The translations under genes were made by a program, and so were the position numbers. The notes under the pieces were generated by a model. It made no database searches. It was not told the DNA's origin and saw only the letters and a program-made list of their open reading frames with translations. From positions 2,453,001 through 2,517,000 of the forward strand of contig JABRWF010000005.1 in the NCBI GenBank assembly GCA_018343915.1: a stretch of DNA of 64,000 nt, in the 5' to 3' direction. This document shows positions 47,537 through 59,129 of this stretch, piece by piece. The DNA is from Agroathelia rolfsii. Lineage: Eukaryota; Basidiomycota; Agaricomycetes; Amylocorticiales; Amylocorticiaceae. The first letter of the stretch is position 1. The number at the start of each line of letters is the position of its first letter.

Positions 47537-48431
47537 TGATATAAATGTTTTCAAAACTGTCGTTATGACTTGGGAGTTGAGAAACTGCGATTAAAAATAG
47601 CTTTCCAAGGTAGAGCAGTCTTGATATAGTTGGGGAGCTCGAGCAAGAAACGGGGATGGAGTAGCCTGAAAAACGGAGTTATTACATATATATATCATCA
47701 TATATCATGCAATCTGGTTTCAAGGGGCGGTGTTGAGATCATGAATGGAAGGGACCACAAAATTGCTAAGACGGATCATCACTAATGCATCACTGGTACT
47801 CCACGGAAGTACAACGACCTGCCCTATTAGGACTGTACGGTTTTGTGATCCAGTCATATGTAGTTGGATGTTAGCAAGCTAGGAGTCCGAATTTGACCAA
47901 AGGCCACCACTCACTGGAAGTTGCACGCTGCTTTGCATTAGGAGTGCTCTTTAGCTTCTTCCGTTGGCCAAAGGTTCAGGGCGAATTCCTTCCCACAACG
48001 GCATACATAAATGGGTGAAGGATTTAAGGCGTGGGCAGACCAAATTGCTAGAGTGGGAGTGCATAAACAGTATCACACGCATCGTTGCTGTTTCGGTGCC
48101 CTAAGCACCGGAAACGTGCCAGTTGTTTCGGGCTTGCAAGTGGCTCCAGAATACCGCGCGCTGTTTGTGATATCAGTAATCTTTTTAAAATGACGCCATC
48201 CGGGTCTCCGAGTCTGGAACATTTGGGTCATCATGTACTTAGTAACGATTTGAGCATTCAAGTTCAAATCTTCGGTTGTATTGGGGGTTTCTTATTTTAT
48301 TTTTGAGAGCGACTTAGAATTTCCGAATATTATTTTAGAATAATTACTTCTGGGGCAGACGAGTGTAAATTTGATGACGTTATAGCTTCATCTGATTAAA
48401 GATCCTATGTAATACAGGTGCTAATGAGGGA
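47537..48431. other. Intergenic, nothing recognised
   Basis: Upstream of the FAD monooxygenase and downstream of the acyl-CoA synthetase. A TA-rich patch lies near 47684-47710. No gene. Confidence 0.6.
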
Positions 48432-51170
48432 CTAACTCAGCTTGCCTTTACCACGTCTTGCTAGATCCTTGCTCCAGTCCCTCAGCACATGCTTCATAAT
48501 TTTCCCACTAGCCGTTTTAGGCAGTTCATTGGGTAATCCACCTTCGCCTACAAACCAGACCCACGCAGGTGCATTCTTTTTAAGATCATAATCATTAACA
48601 AATAAATATGATTTGACAATAATCCAAAAAAAAATTAACTCACCTGTGGGTTCATGTACTTCCTAACCCATTTTTTAACATCTTCACCACTGAGTTGAGA
48701 AAACTCGGAAGGTGGATTTGGATGACGAACAATCCATACGCCAACCACTTCACCATACTTGGGATCTGGGACAGAAATTGCGGCTCCTTCTAGTATGGCT
48801 GGATGGGAAGTGAGGACACTCTCAATTTGAACAGGGAAAAGATTCTAAAAATCAGGTGAGGAAGCTAATTTATGCCGTCTCGCGCATGATTAAATCTGCA
48901 TAACTCACTTCGCCACCGCGGATGATGATATCCTTAATGCGTCCTACAACTTTAATATACTTCAACAACAATTAAACATGAGGGTCAGGAGAAGCTTACT
49001 TTTTAGGTATCCTTCTTCATCCAGGATAGCCTCATCGCCCGTATGCATCCACAGTTCCCCGCTTTTGTCTTTCTTCATAACGGACTGTGTTTGTTTTTCG
49101 TCATTCCAATATCTATTGAATTGCGGATTGAGTGATTTATTGGACTTGGATACTCTTGGTTTTATAATTACCCTTTTTGCAAAAGATATCCCGAGACGAG
49201 CAATTCGCCGGGGGTGTTTACAGGCACCACCTCACCCTGAGTATTAATTATTTTGGCCTTGACATGAGGTTGTATTTTTCCAACAGTCTCAACACGCTTT
49301 ACAAGAGGGTCGGACGGCACAGTTTGAAATGACACAGGACTGTGACAGGAGATTAGGGTCATCCCGCTAAGCGCCAAAATGTTTTCTCCTTACCTAGTTT
49401 CCGCTGATTACGTGCGTGTTAATGATAATGAACGTCACAATCAGTCAATCAAAAAACACAACGAACTCATTCCATATGCAATAGTTAGTTCGTTAAGCCC
49501 CATCTTGTCAATGAGTTTCTTCATGATTTCAGTTGGTATACTCGATCCTGCCGCTATGCCAGTTCGTAGCCTGCCGCCTAGGTCAATCTGTTCTCGACTA
49601 TTCTCTTTCTGGCGTTTGTCGATTTCTGCTAGGATACCAAGAAAATGCGTTGGTACGCCATGCAGCGCTGTTGGTTTTGTAATTGGGAAGGAATTGACGA
49701 TGGCGACAGGATCAAATATTGATGATGCATATACGATGGATGCACCATGTGTCCATGCTGCGAGATTGCCAAGAACGAGGCGTGTAGGTTAAAGAAGTAA
49801 GTTTCAGAACTGTGTTCATAAAAAAAAAAAAAATACTCATCAAAGCAATGAAATAGTGGCGGGACGTTGCCTATGTGTAGAAATTATTGCGTTAGTTCAC
49901 ATAGTTATGCTGTCAATAGAATACTAGTGTAGTATTTACAGAGAACATCCTGAGTTGTCAAATTCATTCAGCTCCCAATTGCAATACCATTGTTTAGGAG
50001 ATTATGATGCGTTAACTATAAAGCAGTAAGAGATAACTCATAAAGCATATGCACTCAGACAGTCGATCGAATGGGATTGAACATACCGAAACAGCTTTGG
50101 GAAGGCCTGTCGTCCCACTTTGTAAAAATTTAAGCACACGCACTATAAGATGGTATACATAAATAAACGGACCTTGTAAATTGCAAGTTAATCACATCAT
50201 AATTATCCAGTGATTTCTTCAATTTTGCCAATGCCGTTTGTTCTGCGCCGTCTTCTCTCCACAAGATAATCTCTCTCCAATCAACAGCGCATGTGACACC
50301 ATCAATTTCTTGTGAGGCGTCTGATGGCGAATTATTGTCAATCACCACCATATTTCTGAGATGGGGAAGTGCCTCTATATTTATATTCCCAGGGGGCGAT
50401 GAAGCCAGCCCAGGAAGCGCATCAGACAGCATTTGGATGTATTTGGATGTACGGACGGAAGGGACTAAGAACAGATGTTTAGCATCTACCAGACGAAGTG
50501 TAGATATCTGCAAAGCATGGCCTGAGTGTTAGTCATATACAGACAAGCAATAGTGATGGATTTTTATAAATCAGGTGAGGTTTGTATGAGTCTGCAAAAG
50601 ACTCTTCAAACGGTGCAAAACCCTTGCACTTTTTTTTTTTTTTGCTCAAAAGTTTGCTTTAAAAGATACTCTATGGACTTACTAGCTCGTTTATACGATA
50701 TGAAGGGTTTAAGGTAGTAAGAATAGCCCCTATACTTGCACACGCCCATTGGAGGGTTGCATAAGCACTGATGCCCAGGTTTAATACATCTGTTTGGCAA
50801 TGTTGGCATGAAGCACTTACCTAGTATTCCCCATGATAACAGCAACACGATCCCCCTTTTTCACACCCATGGATAATAATCCTCTTGCGACACTTTGGAT
50901 ATGTCGATTGAATTCCTCAAAATCCCAAGCAAGATGCGACCGAACGCCCATATTGGGAGATGCAGGTCCACCATGAGCATGCGGCTTCTCGGAAAGACAA
51001 ACTAAAGCGGGGTAGGAAGCGAGCTTTTTAGCGAGCTCTTCATCGAAGAACTGAGGGAGGGTACGACCGTCGAGAGGATAGTTTGTTGGCCCAGACACAG
51101 CAGAATATGTAATCTTCCGCGACCTGAAATAAGAAACAATAGACCGTCGAGCCCGTCTGAGTCTCAGCAT
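48432..51170 (-). pseudogene. ACSF2-like acyl-CoA synthetase with one in-frame stop and an AT-AC intron
   Basis: The coding path runs from ATG 51170 to TAG 48432 and would give about 600 aa. An Arg-rich start (M-L-R-L-R-R-A-R-R) looks like a mitochondrial signal. Motifs: S-G-T-T-G-L-P-K (31-base exon 50117-50087), P-P-L-F-H-C-F-G, Y-G-M-T-E-T-S (10-base exon 49403-49394), T-G-D-E-A, G-R-I-K-D-I-I-I-R-G-G-E and P-K-T-A-S-G-K-I-M-K. This order fits medium-chain acyl-CoA ligases of the ACSF2 kind. Two anomalies: an in-frame TGA at 49970-49968, where the context G-S-[stop]-M-N-L suggests an Arg CGA changed to TGA; and an intron at 49840-49782 that is phase-perfect only with AT...AC ends. Everything else is open, so decay would be very recent. 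A polymorphic stop, a base error or readthrough are alternatives. Typed as pseudogene with reservation. Confidence 0.72.
49782..49840 (-). other. Putative AT-AC intron
   Basis: On the minus strand the exon ends T-T-T-G, the intron begins ATGAGTATTTT and ends TTCTTTAACCTACAC, and the next exon begins GCCTCGTTC. Its length (59 bases) matches neighbouring introns. Removal joins H-C-F to G-L-V-L-G-N, as in relatives. No GT...AG pair in the area restores the frame. Confidence 0.65.
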
Positions 51171-51830
51171 TTCGTGAGTGGAAGCAGCAAGCACTGGTAT
51201 GATGAAGGTAAATTCAGCTCAAAAATTAAGCTATTTTCAAGCGTAGTCCGGCCAGCTCAGAGTTTGTCAGGTTTAAGCGTAGCAAGCAGGGCAAGAAAGG
51301 CGGGGTAACAAGGACGCCTATCAAATGATCCAACAGCTTCTCTGTCACAAGCCGTGACCTTGGCATTGCTGTGACCAACAATCGTGGTCGTGACTGTTAC
51401 TCAATCCAACCGTTGACTCGGAAAGCGTCCATCTTTGGCTTTGTTTTATCTGTATGAGTGTCAGTCTTCGGAAACATGAGTTTTCAAAACTCAATTAGTG
51501 ACGAATGCTTTATCATCGGATAACCTGATGTTGAAAACCACTCAAACCATTGCGGTACCGTAAAGAGTTTATAGGTCAATCGCAAGCCATGCTGGCAACG
51601 TTGACCCCTCATTGATTGGGATATTTTTAACACATCTGATGGTTGTAGCATATCCATCTGCTGCTCCCCTTGTCCCGCGAGTTAAAGAGGCGGGCTATGC
51701 CGTTAACATCTTCCTGCTCCTGATTCTCTATAAGGGCAGTCCAGGGATCCCCACTTATCACTATATCTTATTGCTATCTACTCCGGCTTCCTAACGGTAC
51801 ATCTGGTTGTCGCAAACTACTAGTGATAGT
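51171..51830. promoter_or_regulatory. Divergent intergenic region
   Basis: Between the start of the acyl-CoA synthetase (minus) and that of the DUF6534 protein (plus), so it should hold both promoters. No specific motif was identified. Confidence 0.45.
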
Positions 51831-53601
51831 ATGGATAACTCTTGGGCACCAAAAGAGGTTATTGCATTGTATGTCCTGACTTGTTTCATCTATCTATACC
51901 GGCAATCCTGAAATCTGCTGCTAGCTTAGGACCGCAGCTTGTAGGCGTGGTTTTCAACTGGCTTCTGTTAGGCACATTAATTGTTCAAGTCTGTTCGTCA
52001 TGAAAATATCTAATCTTATCAGAGAGAAATCTTTCTAAGCATATACCTCCTTAGATATATACTCTCAAAATTTCCCGGATGATTCTTGGAGGATTAAATT
52101 TCTTGGTAAGCTTCTGCAGCTCTTCCAAGTCATAGCATCAAAGAATTAAATCATCCTTGATTGTCAGTATATGGCCTCATTGTTTTGGAATGCATCCAAT
52201 CCGGGCTTCTCCTGAATGACACATTTCAATGGGCTGTCTATGGTTGGGGTGTTTCTGGAGTCACCGAAAAAGTAGAGACAAATTGGATCAATGTTCCCAT
52301 CATGTCTGGAATTATCTCTACTGCAGTTCAATTATTCTTTGGATGGAGAATTTGGGTTCTGAGTAATTCCATCATCTTCACCGGGATCGTTTCATTAGTT
52401 CGTCCTATACACTGTCTATGAGCGTCCATGTACTGATTTCCTACCAGGGGGCAGTGATACAGGGTTCAGGTGCTGTAGCAGCAGGAATTTTGGTAAGAGA
52501 ATTGTAGATGCAACAAACATAGCTCGATTAAGCTGAGCACCGTAATCAGACTGAGATTGGGGGTTCACTGGCGTCTATACATAAGTATGGAAAGGTTGCA
52601 ATGGTCAGTTGATCTCGAGTTGTTATGACTTGAAGCCCAACCAATAATGTGCTTGCATAGACATGGTACTACTTCCATAAGGTGCTGTTTATTTGACGTT
52701 ATTGAATTGCTTTTGGAAGGCTGGTAACAAGTGTTATCACTGACGTGGTGATTGCAATCTGTATGACATACCTGGTCTGTTGAATATTTATTTCTCGTTA
52801 ATATCTCCTGGTTGACGCCTCATATGCCACATAGTTATTGCGTCATAAAACCCAAGGGATTACTGGAAGTCGTATAAATGCCGTAATACGCGTTCTTATC
52901 AGACTCACAATCGAAACTGGCACATTAACAGGTATTAAATTATTGCACTAAGAACGATGTCAATATTCTGAAGATATTTCGCTCACAGCATCAATGGCTG
53001 TCTTGAACCTGATCTTTGTCTCGATATTTGCTGTATGTGACTCAAGATATTGATAGGAACATTATAACTTACCTTTCATAATTTTGTTTAGCACACGGGC
53101 TATTTCCTTGCACCGTGGGTTACTGAAGTCAGATTTACCTTGATAACACCAATGAATTGACATTTCTTACCAGGGCGATTATACAGACAAAATTGTACGT
53201 ACATTGACTTAGTTATCTTACATACTTTTGTGACAAACAGCTAATTTGTTATTTTTTATGGGACAGATACTCGAATTCCTTGCTTGTCATATTCAACAAT
53301 CGGGCTGGACTTCGAAATGGTGCTTTCACAAACACGGTCATAAGCTCCAGTAATGGGGCAACCCGTGGCACACGCGATCTGGTCTTCAAAGTTCGTACTG
53401 GCACCATCCCCGAAACGCAATCATCTAATATTGCTGAGGCTGAGCTGGGAAACCTCGCCCCTGGTTATGTAAGTCCGTGATTTACACACAAAGTAATTCA
53501 TACGATTTAGCTGACATTGGTATCCGTCCTAGGAACTTGAGCCCGTGGCCCGACTCGGAACGGCTGCTGGCTTGGACAAAGTAATCTCCATTGCGGATTG
53601 A
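51831..53601 (+). CDS. DUF6534 multi-span membrane protein
   Basis: Fourteen exons (51831-51868, 51925-51992, 52055-52105, 52168-52397, 52448-52492, 52550-52603, 52661-52665, 52720-52774, 52835-52931, 52989-53032, 53092-53114, 53174-53194, 53267-53468, 53533-53601) total 1002 bases, 333 aa. The pattern fits DUF6534: L-G-P-Q-L-V-G-V-V near the start, V-Q-V-Y-I-Y-S, W-R-I-K-F-L-V, Q-L-F-F-G-W-R-I-W-V-L, T-W-L-V-T-S-V-I-T-D-V-V, R-L-T-I-E-T-G, and L-Y-S-N-S-L-L-V-I-F-N-N-R before a hydrophilic tail. About seven spans; function unknown. One exon is only 5 bases (ACATG), and the frame on both sides requires it. This family is distinct from the five-copy family elsewhere in the window. Confidence 0.82.
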
Positions 53602-54264
53602 ACAAGGCAATTTCGGACCTTCAAAATAATAACAGGACTCACTGGTGTAATGCATGCTTTGTGATGTGGTTATGTTGTAGGGGAAGCACGTATGGCAATA
53701 TCTTGAATGTGGACATATCTAACTTTGTAATCTACGAGGCGCTTAGCTGCAAGTTAGCTTTGAATGGTGCAGAGAGCGTCTTCAAGAGCTGATACATCAT
53801 TGTTCTTGACTAAGGGAGAAAGGTGGTCCCCTTCCCAACTTACAACTGCTCACTAATAAACAACTCGAATGGTTTAACGTAATTGAACAAAAATAAGGAA
53901 TAGTCAGCGAAAAGTGAAGTTATCAATGGGATACAAATACAACTTACCACGACTGTAATATATTCTAGTTGCCAGACGAAATCAAGGTTTTTATGCACTC
54001 TTTAGTGTACTGGCATGTTACATGTATACTTCGGTGTCACTAACGTAGCGCACTCGACTCGAATTTGGTGACTTGTCGAGCTGCATAGATGCTGCTCTAG
54101 CGACTTTGTGCAAATAAGCAGCAACAAGTCTATGACGCAGTCGACTGTTTGCTTCCGAGTCACCTTACGGCGACCGCATTCAACTTCACTGACAGGTAGG
54201 TACCACCTAGGTTGACAAAACTACACCGTACCTACGAGTTTCTAGCAGCGTTCGTTTTTTTATC
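53602..54264. other. Intergenic, nothing recognised
   Basis: 3' flank of the DUF6534 gene and promoter side of the RMD1-like gene. No additional coding signal. Confidence 0.6.
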
Positions 54265-56403
54265 ATGTCATCTTCTAAGGGCTCTGGACCCGCTGGCACA
54301 AATCTTCCCTCTTCTACCGCTGAGCCTAAGGTCCGCGGCGCAAATCGTTCCACCAAAGTCACTGGTCGCCTCAAGGTTCTCCCTGACGAAGCTGACTTAC
54401 CTGGTGCGAGCATAACCAACCCTTCGAAGCTCAAGCCTCCCCCGTCCAACAAGGATGGGCAAGGAGAATCTACAGCGACACCGGATAGTGATGAAGATGG
54501 GGATGACGAAGATGAAGGTTCTGACGGGGAGGAAGAAGTTGAGGTATGAGTATTTTGCTCAATCTTCATGTACTTTGGTAGTAGGACCTAAACTGAAGAG
54601 TTTATGGGATTTAGATCTATAATGAGATATCGCTCATCCCAGAAGGAAAGGCTAAACGTGATGCACTCCGTTTAACGAAGAGAAAAGCCAGGTCATTACC
54701 CAGAGTTACGGCGTACGCAACTGCCAAGTCCGTACAAATAACATCATCATTACCATTATCAACAGTGCTCTAATTTCTCTTATATCCTTTCTAGCTCATA
54801 CGTTCTATCGGATATGATGAAATTTTTCAATGCTCGCAAGGAAGCTTACCATACCAATCCCCGGAAGATAGATGAAGTCATATATACCCCAGTTCGTCTG
54901 CTATTACATTGCCCAGGAGTATTGGTTTCAACGTCCTTTTCCAGTATTTATACGAAGATGATGTACACAAATCCGCATCTCGCAACAATACCAACAAGCG
55001 GAACGGATCCCAACCAACTGGCGACCTCCTCGGCATACCTGAACTTGTTAAACCTAATCAATCAGACGCGAATGAAGATAATCACCAGACCAAAATCATA
55101 TCTTCCAAAAAAAAGAATAGATTCGATGCTCAATCACAGGAAGCGGAGATATTTGCATTTTCCTATGGATGTGTCGTGATTTGGAATATGACGGAGGCCC
55201 AAGAGAAGAGGTTTCTTTCTTCGATGTAGGTTTTTCTTCTGGAAAAATTCACATTCCTATTCTGATTTATGTCTGAATTCTACAGACGACGATTTGAAGT
55301 GGACAAGTTAGGTTTGTGTTAATCAATGAAACCATCAATTAAATGCACTGAACGATAGTCCAGACCCCGAAGATGTCGAGATGGAAGACTTGAATTACTA
55401 TTATGCTAATTACAGTCGGTAAGTCCTTATTGACACGTTAATGATGCTTTGATGAACATATTTTGCAGAATATATAATGATGTCATTACATTGCGGAAGG
55501 GATCAAGCTACATGTAGGTGGTTGATTCCCTTTAGGCCTGATATAAAGTACTGAGGGATATCTAGGACTAAACTGAGTTTATCTCATGCCCTAGCGCAAT
55601 CTGTGAAAGTTTCATTGGTTGGTATTTGCCCCCTTTCTGTAATTAACCCTATATAATTATTGACTATCTATCTTCACGTTCGCATTAACGCCCTATAGTT
55701 TGAAAACAGAATATCCACTACCATAGAGGAGACCAAAGATATTCCAGACCTAATTTCAATGACGGGACAGGTTTCTAGATCACACAAGGAGATCATGCAA
55801 CGCATAGGGGAGCTATTTCTGTTGAAGACTGATATGAATAGCGTGGGAAGCGTTCTAGACTCACCGGTTAGTCATAGTTTCAAGTCGCGTTGACAGCAAT
55901 AAACCTTTACTAATTCCTGTGTTACACAGGAGGTTTTCTGGGTAAGTTGGTCACGTTCTCGCAGAGCTTGATCTCACCATCTTTTATTGGAAATAGACTT
56001 TCCCCGACCTTCAACCTCTGTAAGTTATTTGTTGCAGTTTATTTCGTCCGAATTACTGACAAATGGTCATCCCAGGTACGATGCAGCAAGAAGCTATCTA
56101 GAAATCCCTCAACGAATCGACTTGCTTAACACTCGTGTTGAGGTTAGCTTCATATCAGCTTCCAGCAATTTCGATGATGGATCTAATCCACCCTGAAACA
56201 GGTTTTACAGGATATGCTCCAATTGCTCAAGGATTCTGTGTCTAGTCGACATGCCGAACGATTGGAACAGATCGTTATAGCCCTCATCGCTGTTGAAATT
56301 GGTAAGTATTGTTGCCTCTTGTCCCCAAACATTAAATTTCATTATACTCACGCCTTGGCTAGTGCTGGGCATCATCACCATCTTGGTGGATTTGTTTGCA
56401 TAG
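54265..56403 (+). CDS. RMD1: RMD1/SIF2-like protein (DUF155 family)
   Basis: Fourteen exons from 54265 to 56403 give about 452 aa; the first four are 54265-54543, 54615-54727, 54795-54891 and 54945-55225. The first 93 residues are disordered, ending in a long Asp/Glu/Gly/Ser stretch. The DUF155 core begins with R-V-T-A-Y-A-T-A-K and includes F-S-Y-G-C-V-V-I-W-N-M-T, L-S-L-S-H-A-L-A-Q-S-V-K, F-W-T-F-P-D-L-Q-P-L and Y-L-E-I-P-Q-R-I-D-L-L-N-T-R. It ends in one membrane span (V-L-G-I-I-T-I-L-V-D-L-F-A). Yeast Rmd1 is needed for meiotic nuclear division; human RMND1, of the same family, acts in mitochondrial translation. Which role applies here is not known. Exon 10 (55930-55941) is 12 bases. Confidence 0.88.
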
Positions 56404-56611
56404 GAACATCTTTGGACTATGTGCTTACCGCTAATACCCTACGTTCATTTCTATTTCACAAACATCAATTTTCCGTACAAACCAGTCTTGGCTGTTGATA
56501 ATTAAGCTAAACATGCTTTTCACAGCATTGCCGACCAATCATGGTTCACCTCGATATATATATACATTGAAAAGAATTAATTCAAGTTTCGTTTTATATA
56601 TAGACGAATGA

Positions 56612-57978
56612 TCAGACGCCCAGACTGCTATGAGTATGAAGCACAGGGGTTTGAGATGATTCGGACGTTCGCGCGGTTTCGAAAGACGATTCGTCATTAT
56701 CGGCACTGGAATCAAGGTCCATCGTAAACGTTCCGGCGGAAGTTGTAACTGTTCTACTTTGCTGATGTGAACCACTTGCGTTCCTCTGATCACGTAGAGA
56801 GATGGTATTGCGGGATGCGATGCGCCACTCAGATACCGAAACGTCCATGTCGCCAATAAATCCAGCAACAATAGCATTTTCTGGATTTACTTTTTCAACC
56901 TCGACAACTGTCAAGCTCGGTGGTTCACTATGTGTAGTTTCGTGCCCGTTTCCCATCGGTGTCGGTGATCGTCTTGAGGTCAGCGCAAGCCGAAGAATGA
57001 TGAGTTGAGGAGAGATGCCCTGCAGAACATTCAAGATCAAGACTTCAGTTTCGGCGACGGGATGCTTGTCGTGCTTACCCCTATAATAAACCAAACCAGA
57101 GCAACGCACGTAAACAAAGGACTTTGGAGCCAGGATAGGGTGCAGAGAGCTATTCCGGTAGCTGAAAGAAGAGCGGCCGATTCCACTAGAATCGCCATAA
57201 TGGTTCGGTATGTTTTCTTAGACGCAAAGAGGAGGCGGATACAAATCATGAGGGTAACTAGCACGTTCACTACAATAGTGAAAATAACGTTGGTGCCATC
57301 AAAAGCGAGGATCTTCGAGTTGCTCCAACCATGAGTGCCAGATTTGTACTCAACTATTGCATCTGTCACTAGTGAAAACGATAGTGAGCGCTTTAGTAAT
57401 GGACTGTGTCAAATATCGCACCTATGAAGACCAAGAAGCAAAGCACTGGTAGGACGATAGACCAGAATTTCCTGTTGAAGACTATATAGCAGCGGTAAAT
57501 CTAAAAGCGACCATCTGATATGTCTCAAACTGGCATCGGTCAATTAATAGAAATAACCCACAATGAGAGCATCAGCAAGAATATTAGCAACTATTTGGGT
57601 GCTGTCCCCCACGAGTATGTACCAATATCCATGATGGTTTTCGAAGTACACGAGGGGTCCCCCGTAGTCATTTCGATGAATAATCCAAGTCATTTGCCCT
57701 AGTAATGTCCAGAAGGCAAAGGTGACAGTATTCAAGAGTAAAAGTACCACCCCATAAGCTATGTAGCATAACCGTTGAGTTCGTGTAATCCTTTTATTCA
57801 TAAGTAGTAGATAAATAGAGACAAAGGCAATGAGGACATAAATGCCTTGATATTCCCGTAAGCCTTTTTCTGTACCTTCTTTAAAGACCAACTCACCATA
57901 TAGAATTGCTGAAAGGACGATTCCGACGTAGAAGCCGGACTCCAGCTCAACATCTACGGCTGAACTAATATCAGCCAT
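56612..57978 (-). CDS. Multi-span membrane protein, copy D
   Basis: Five exons (57978-57897, 57845-57562, 57500-57422, 57368-57079, 57019-56612) give 380 aa, the longest family member. It opens M-A-D-I-S-S-A-V-D-V-E-L, exon 1 ends A-I-L-Y-G, and exon 3 opens I-Y-R-C-Y-I-V-F. V-E-S-A-A-L-L marks the sixth span, and exon 5 opens G-I-S-P-Q-L-I-I-L-R-L-A-L. The tail is about 120 residues, Ser/Thr-rich and acidic, with no hydrophobic segment. Its 3' end faces that of the RMD1-like gene 208 bases away. See 16720 for the family. Confidence 0.85.
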
Positions 57979-59129
57979 GCGCTGACAAGATAAAGAGAGG
58001 CACTGGTGGGTACCGTAGGCTCGTTTAGTGCAGTATCGGAGCAGCCAATTATATATACGGTTGCATGGGCTGATAAGAAATCCTAAAGAATGATCCATCA
58101 AACATTTGGAACGTGATGACCTGTGACGGTTAAGTGACGAGATCAAACAACAAAATGACAGACACGATGTGGGATTGCAAAAAGAACTACTGTAGCACAC
58201 ACAAAGTAGACAGGTATTTATACGAAAATCTAATCTCCTCCAAGCCCACCATCCACATGCATACAGATCAGAAATAATATAACTACGCCAGGGGAAATAT
58301 GAAATGATGAAGTACGCCCGCTGCCCTATATGAAATGGCACGGCGGGGCGTGACCACTCTCGACGCGGCGGAGTTGTGACGAATAACGCTGCGCCATCAC
58401 ATGACCAGTGTGATTTGATGGATTTGTGATGCCCTGTAGTGCTGTCAATGTGCCATGATATGAGCTACTGGCGCGCTTGCAGCATTTTCAATGCCCCCCT
58501 GTAAATCTCGTGACAACTGCTCGCATCTGAAACAGATTGCTACATTTACTATTTTCAAAGTTGGCTTCACTGCAGTAGTTCGTCATCACCTATCCGAACT
58601 CCACTCGCCTTAACTGATAAACTAAGGGCTGCAGTGCTGCGGTATAAAGTGTTGAGCCGGACAACAGACATACCACAATCGATCTATCATAAGCCGCACG
58701 TAACTGTCAATCGTAGGTCATGCACCGACAAAAGCCGGGGCCTGAGTAAAGCAATGGGATGTATACCACTGGGTGCAGCTCGGGCCTGTGGCGCGCATAT
58801 GCTCTATAGTGACACTATTTATGACACTGGCACCAAATATATATTTATATCAATCACTATGATGGGTATCGAGAAGCCCGACAAATGATACTGATATATA
58901 TATCACCAGGGTCCTGCATACGTCTTGTCTTGCGTATATCTCAGGACACTTGAGAGCTTGAGTCATGGTCAACATATTGCATGGCTAAGCAATCATTATT
59001 TGATGAATGTTTTTCTGACAATTACTTTAGCGGGTCATCAAATACCCAAATTATTCATCAATTCCTGCCTTCCAGTGACATTGCATATTTGCCCTATATC
59101 AAAGCCATTGGAGCTCTAATTCCAGCGGA
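57979..59129. other. Intergenic, nothing recognised
   Basis: Promoter side of copy D, then 3' flank of copy E. It contains short TA-rich patches (near 58840 and 58894). No gene. Confidence 0.55.
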
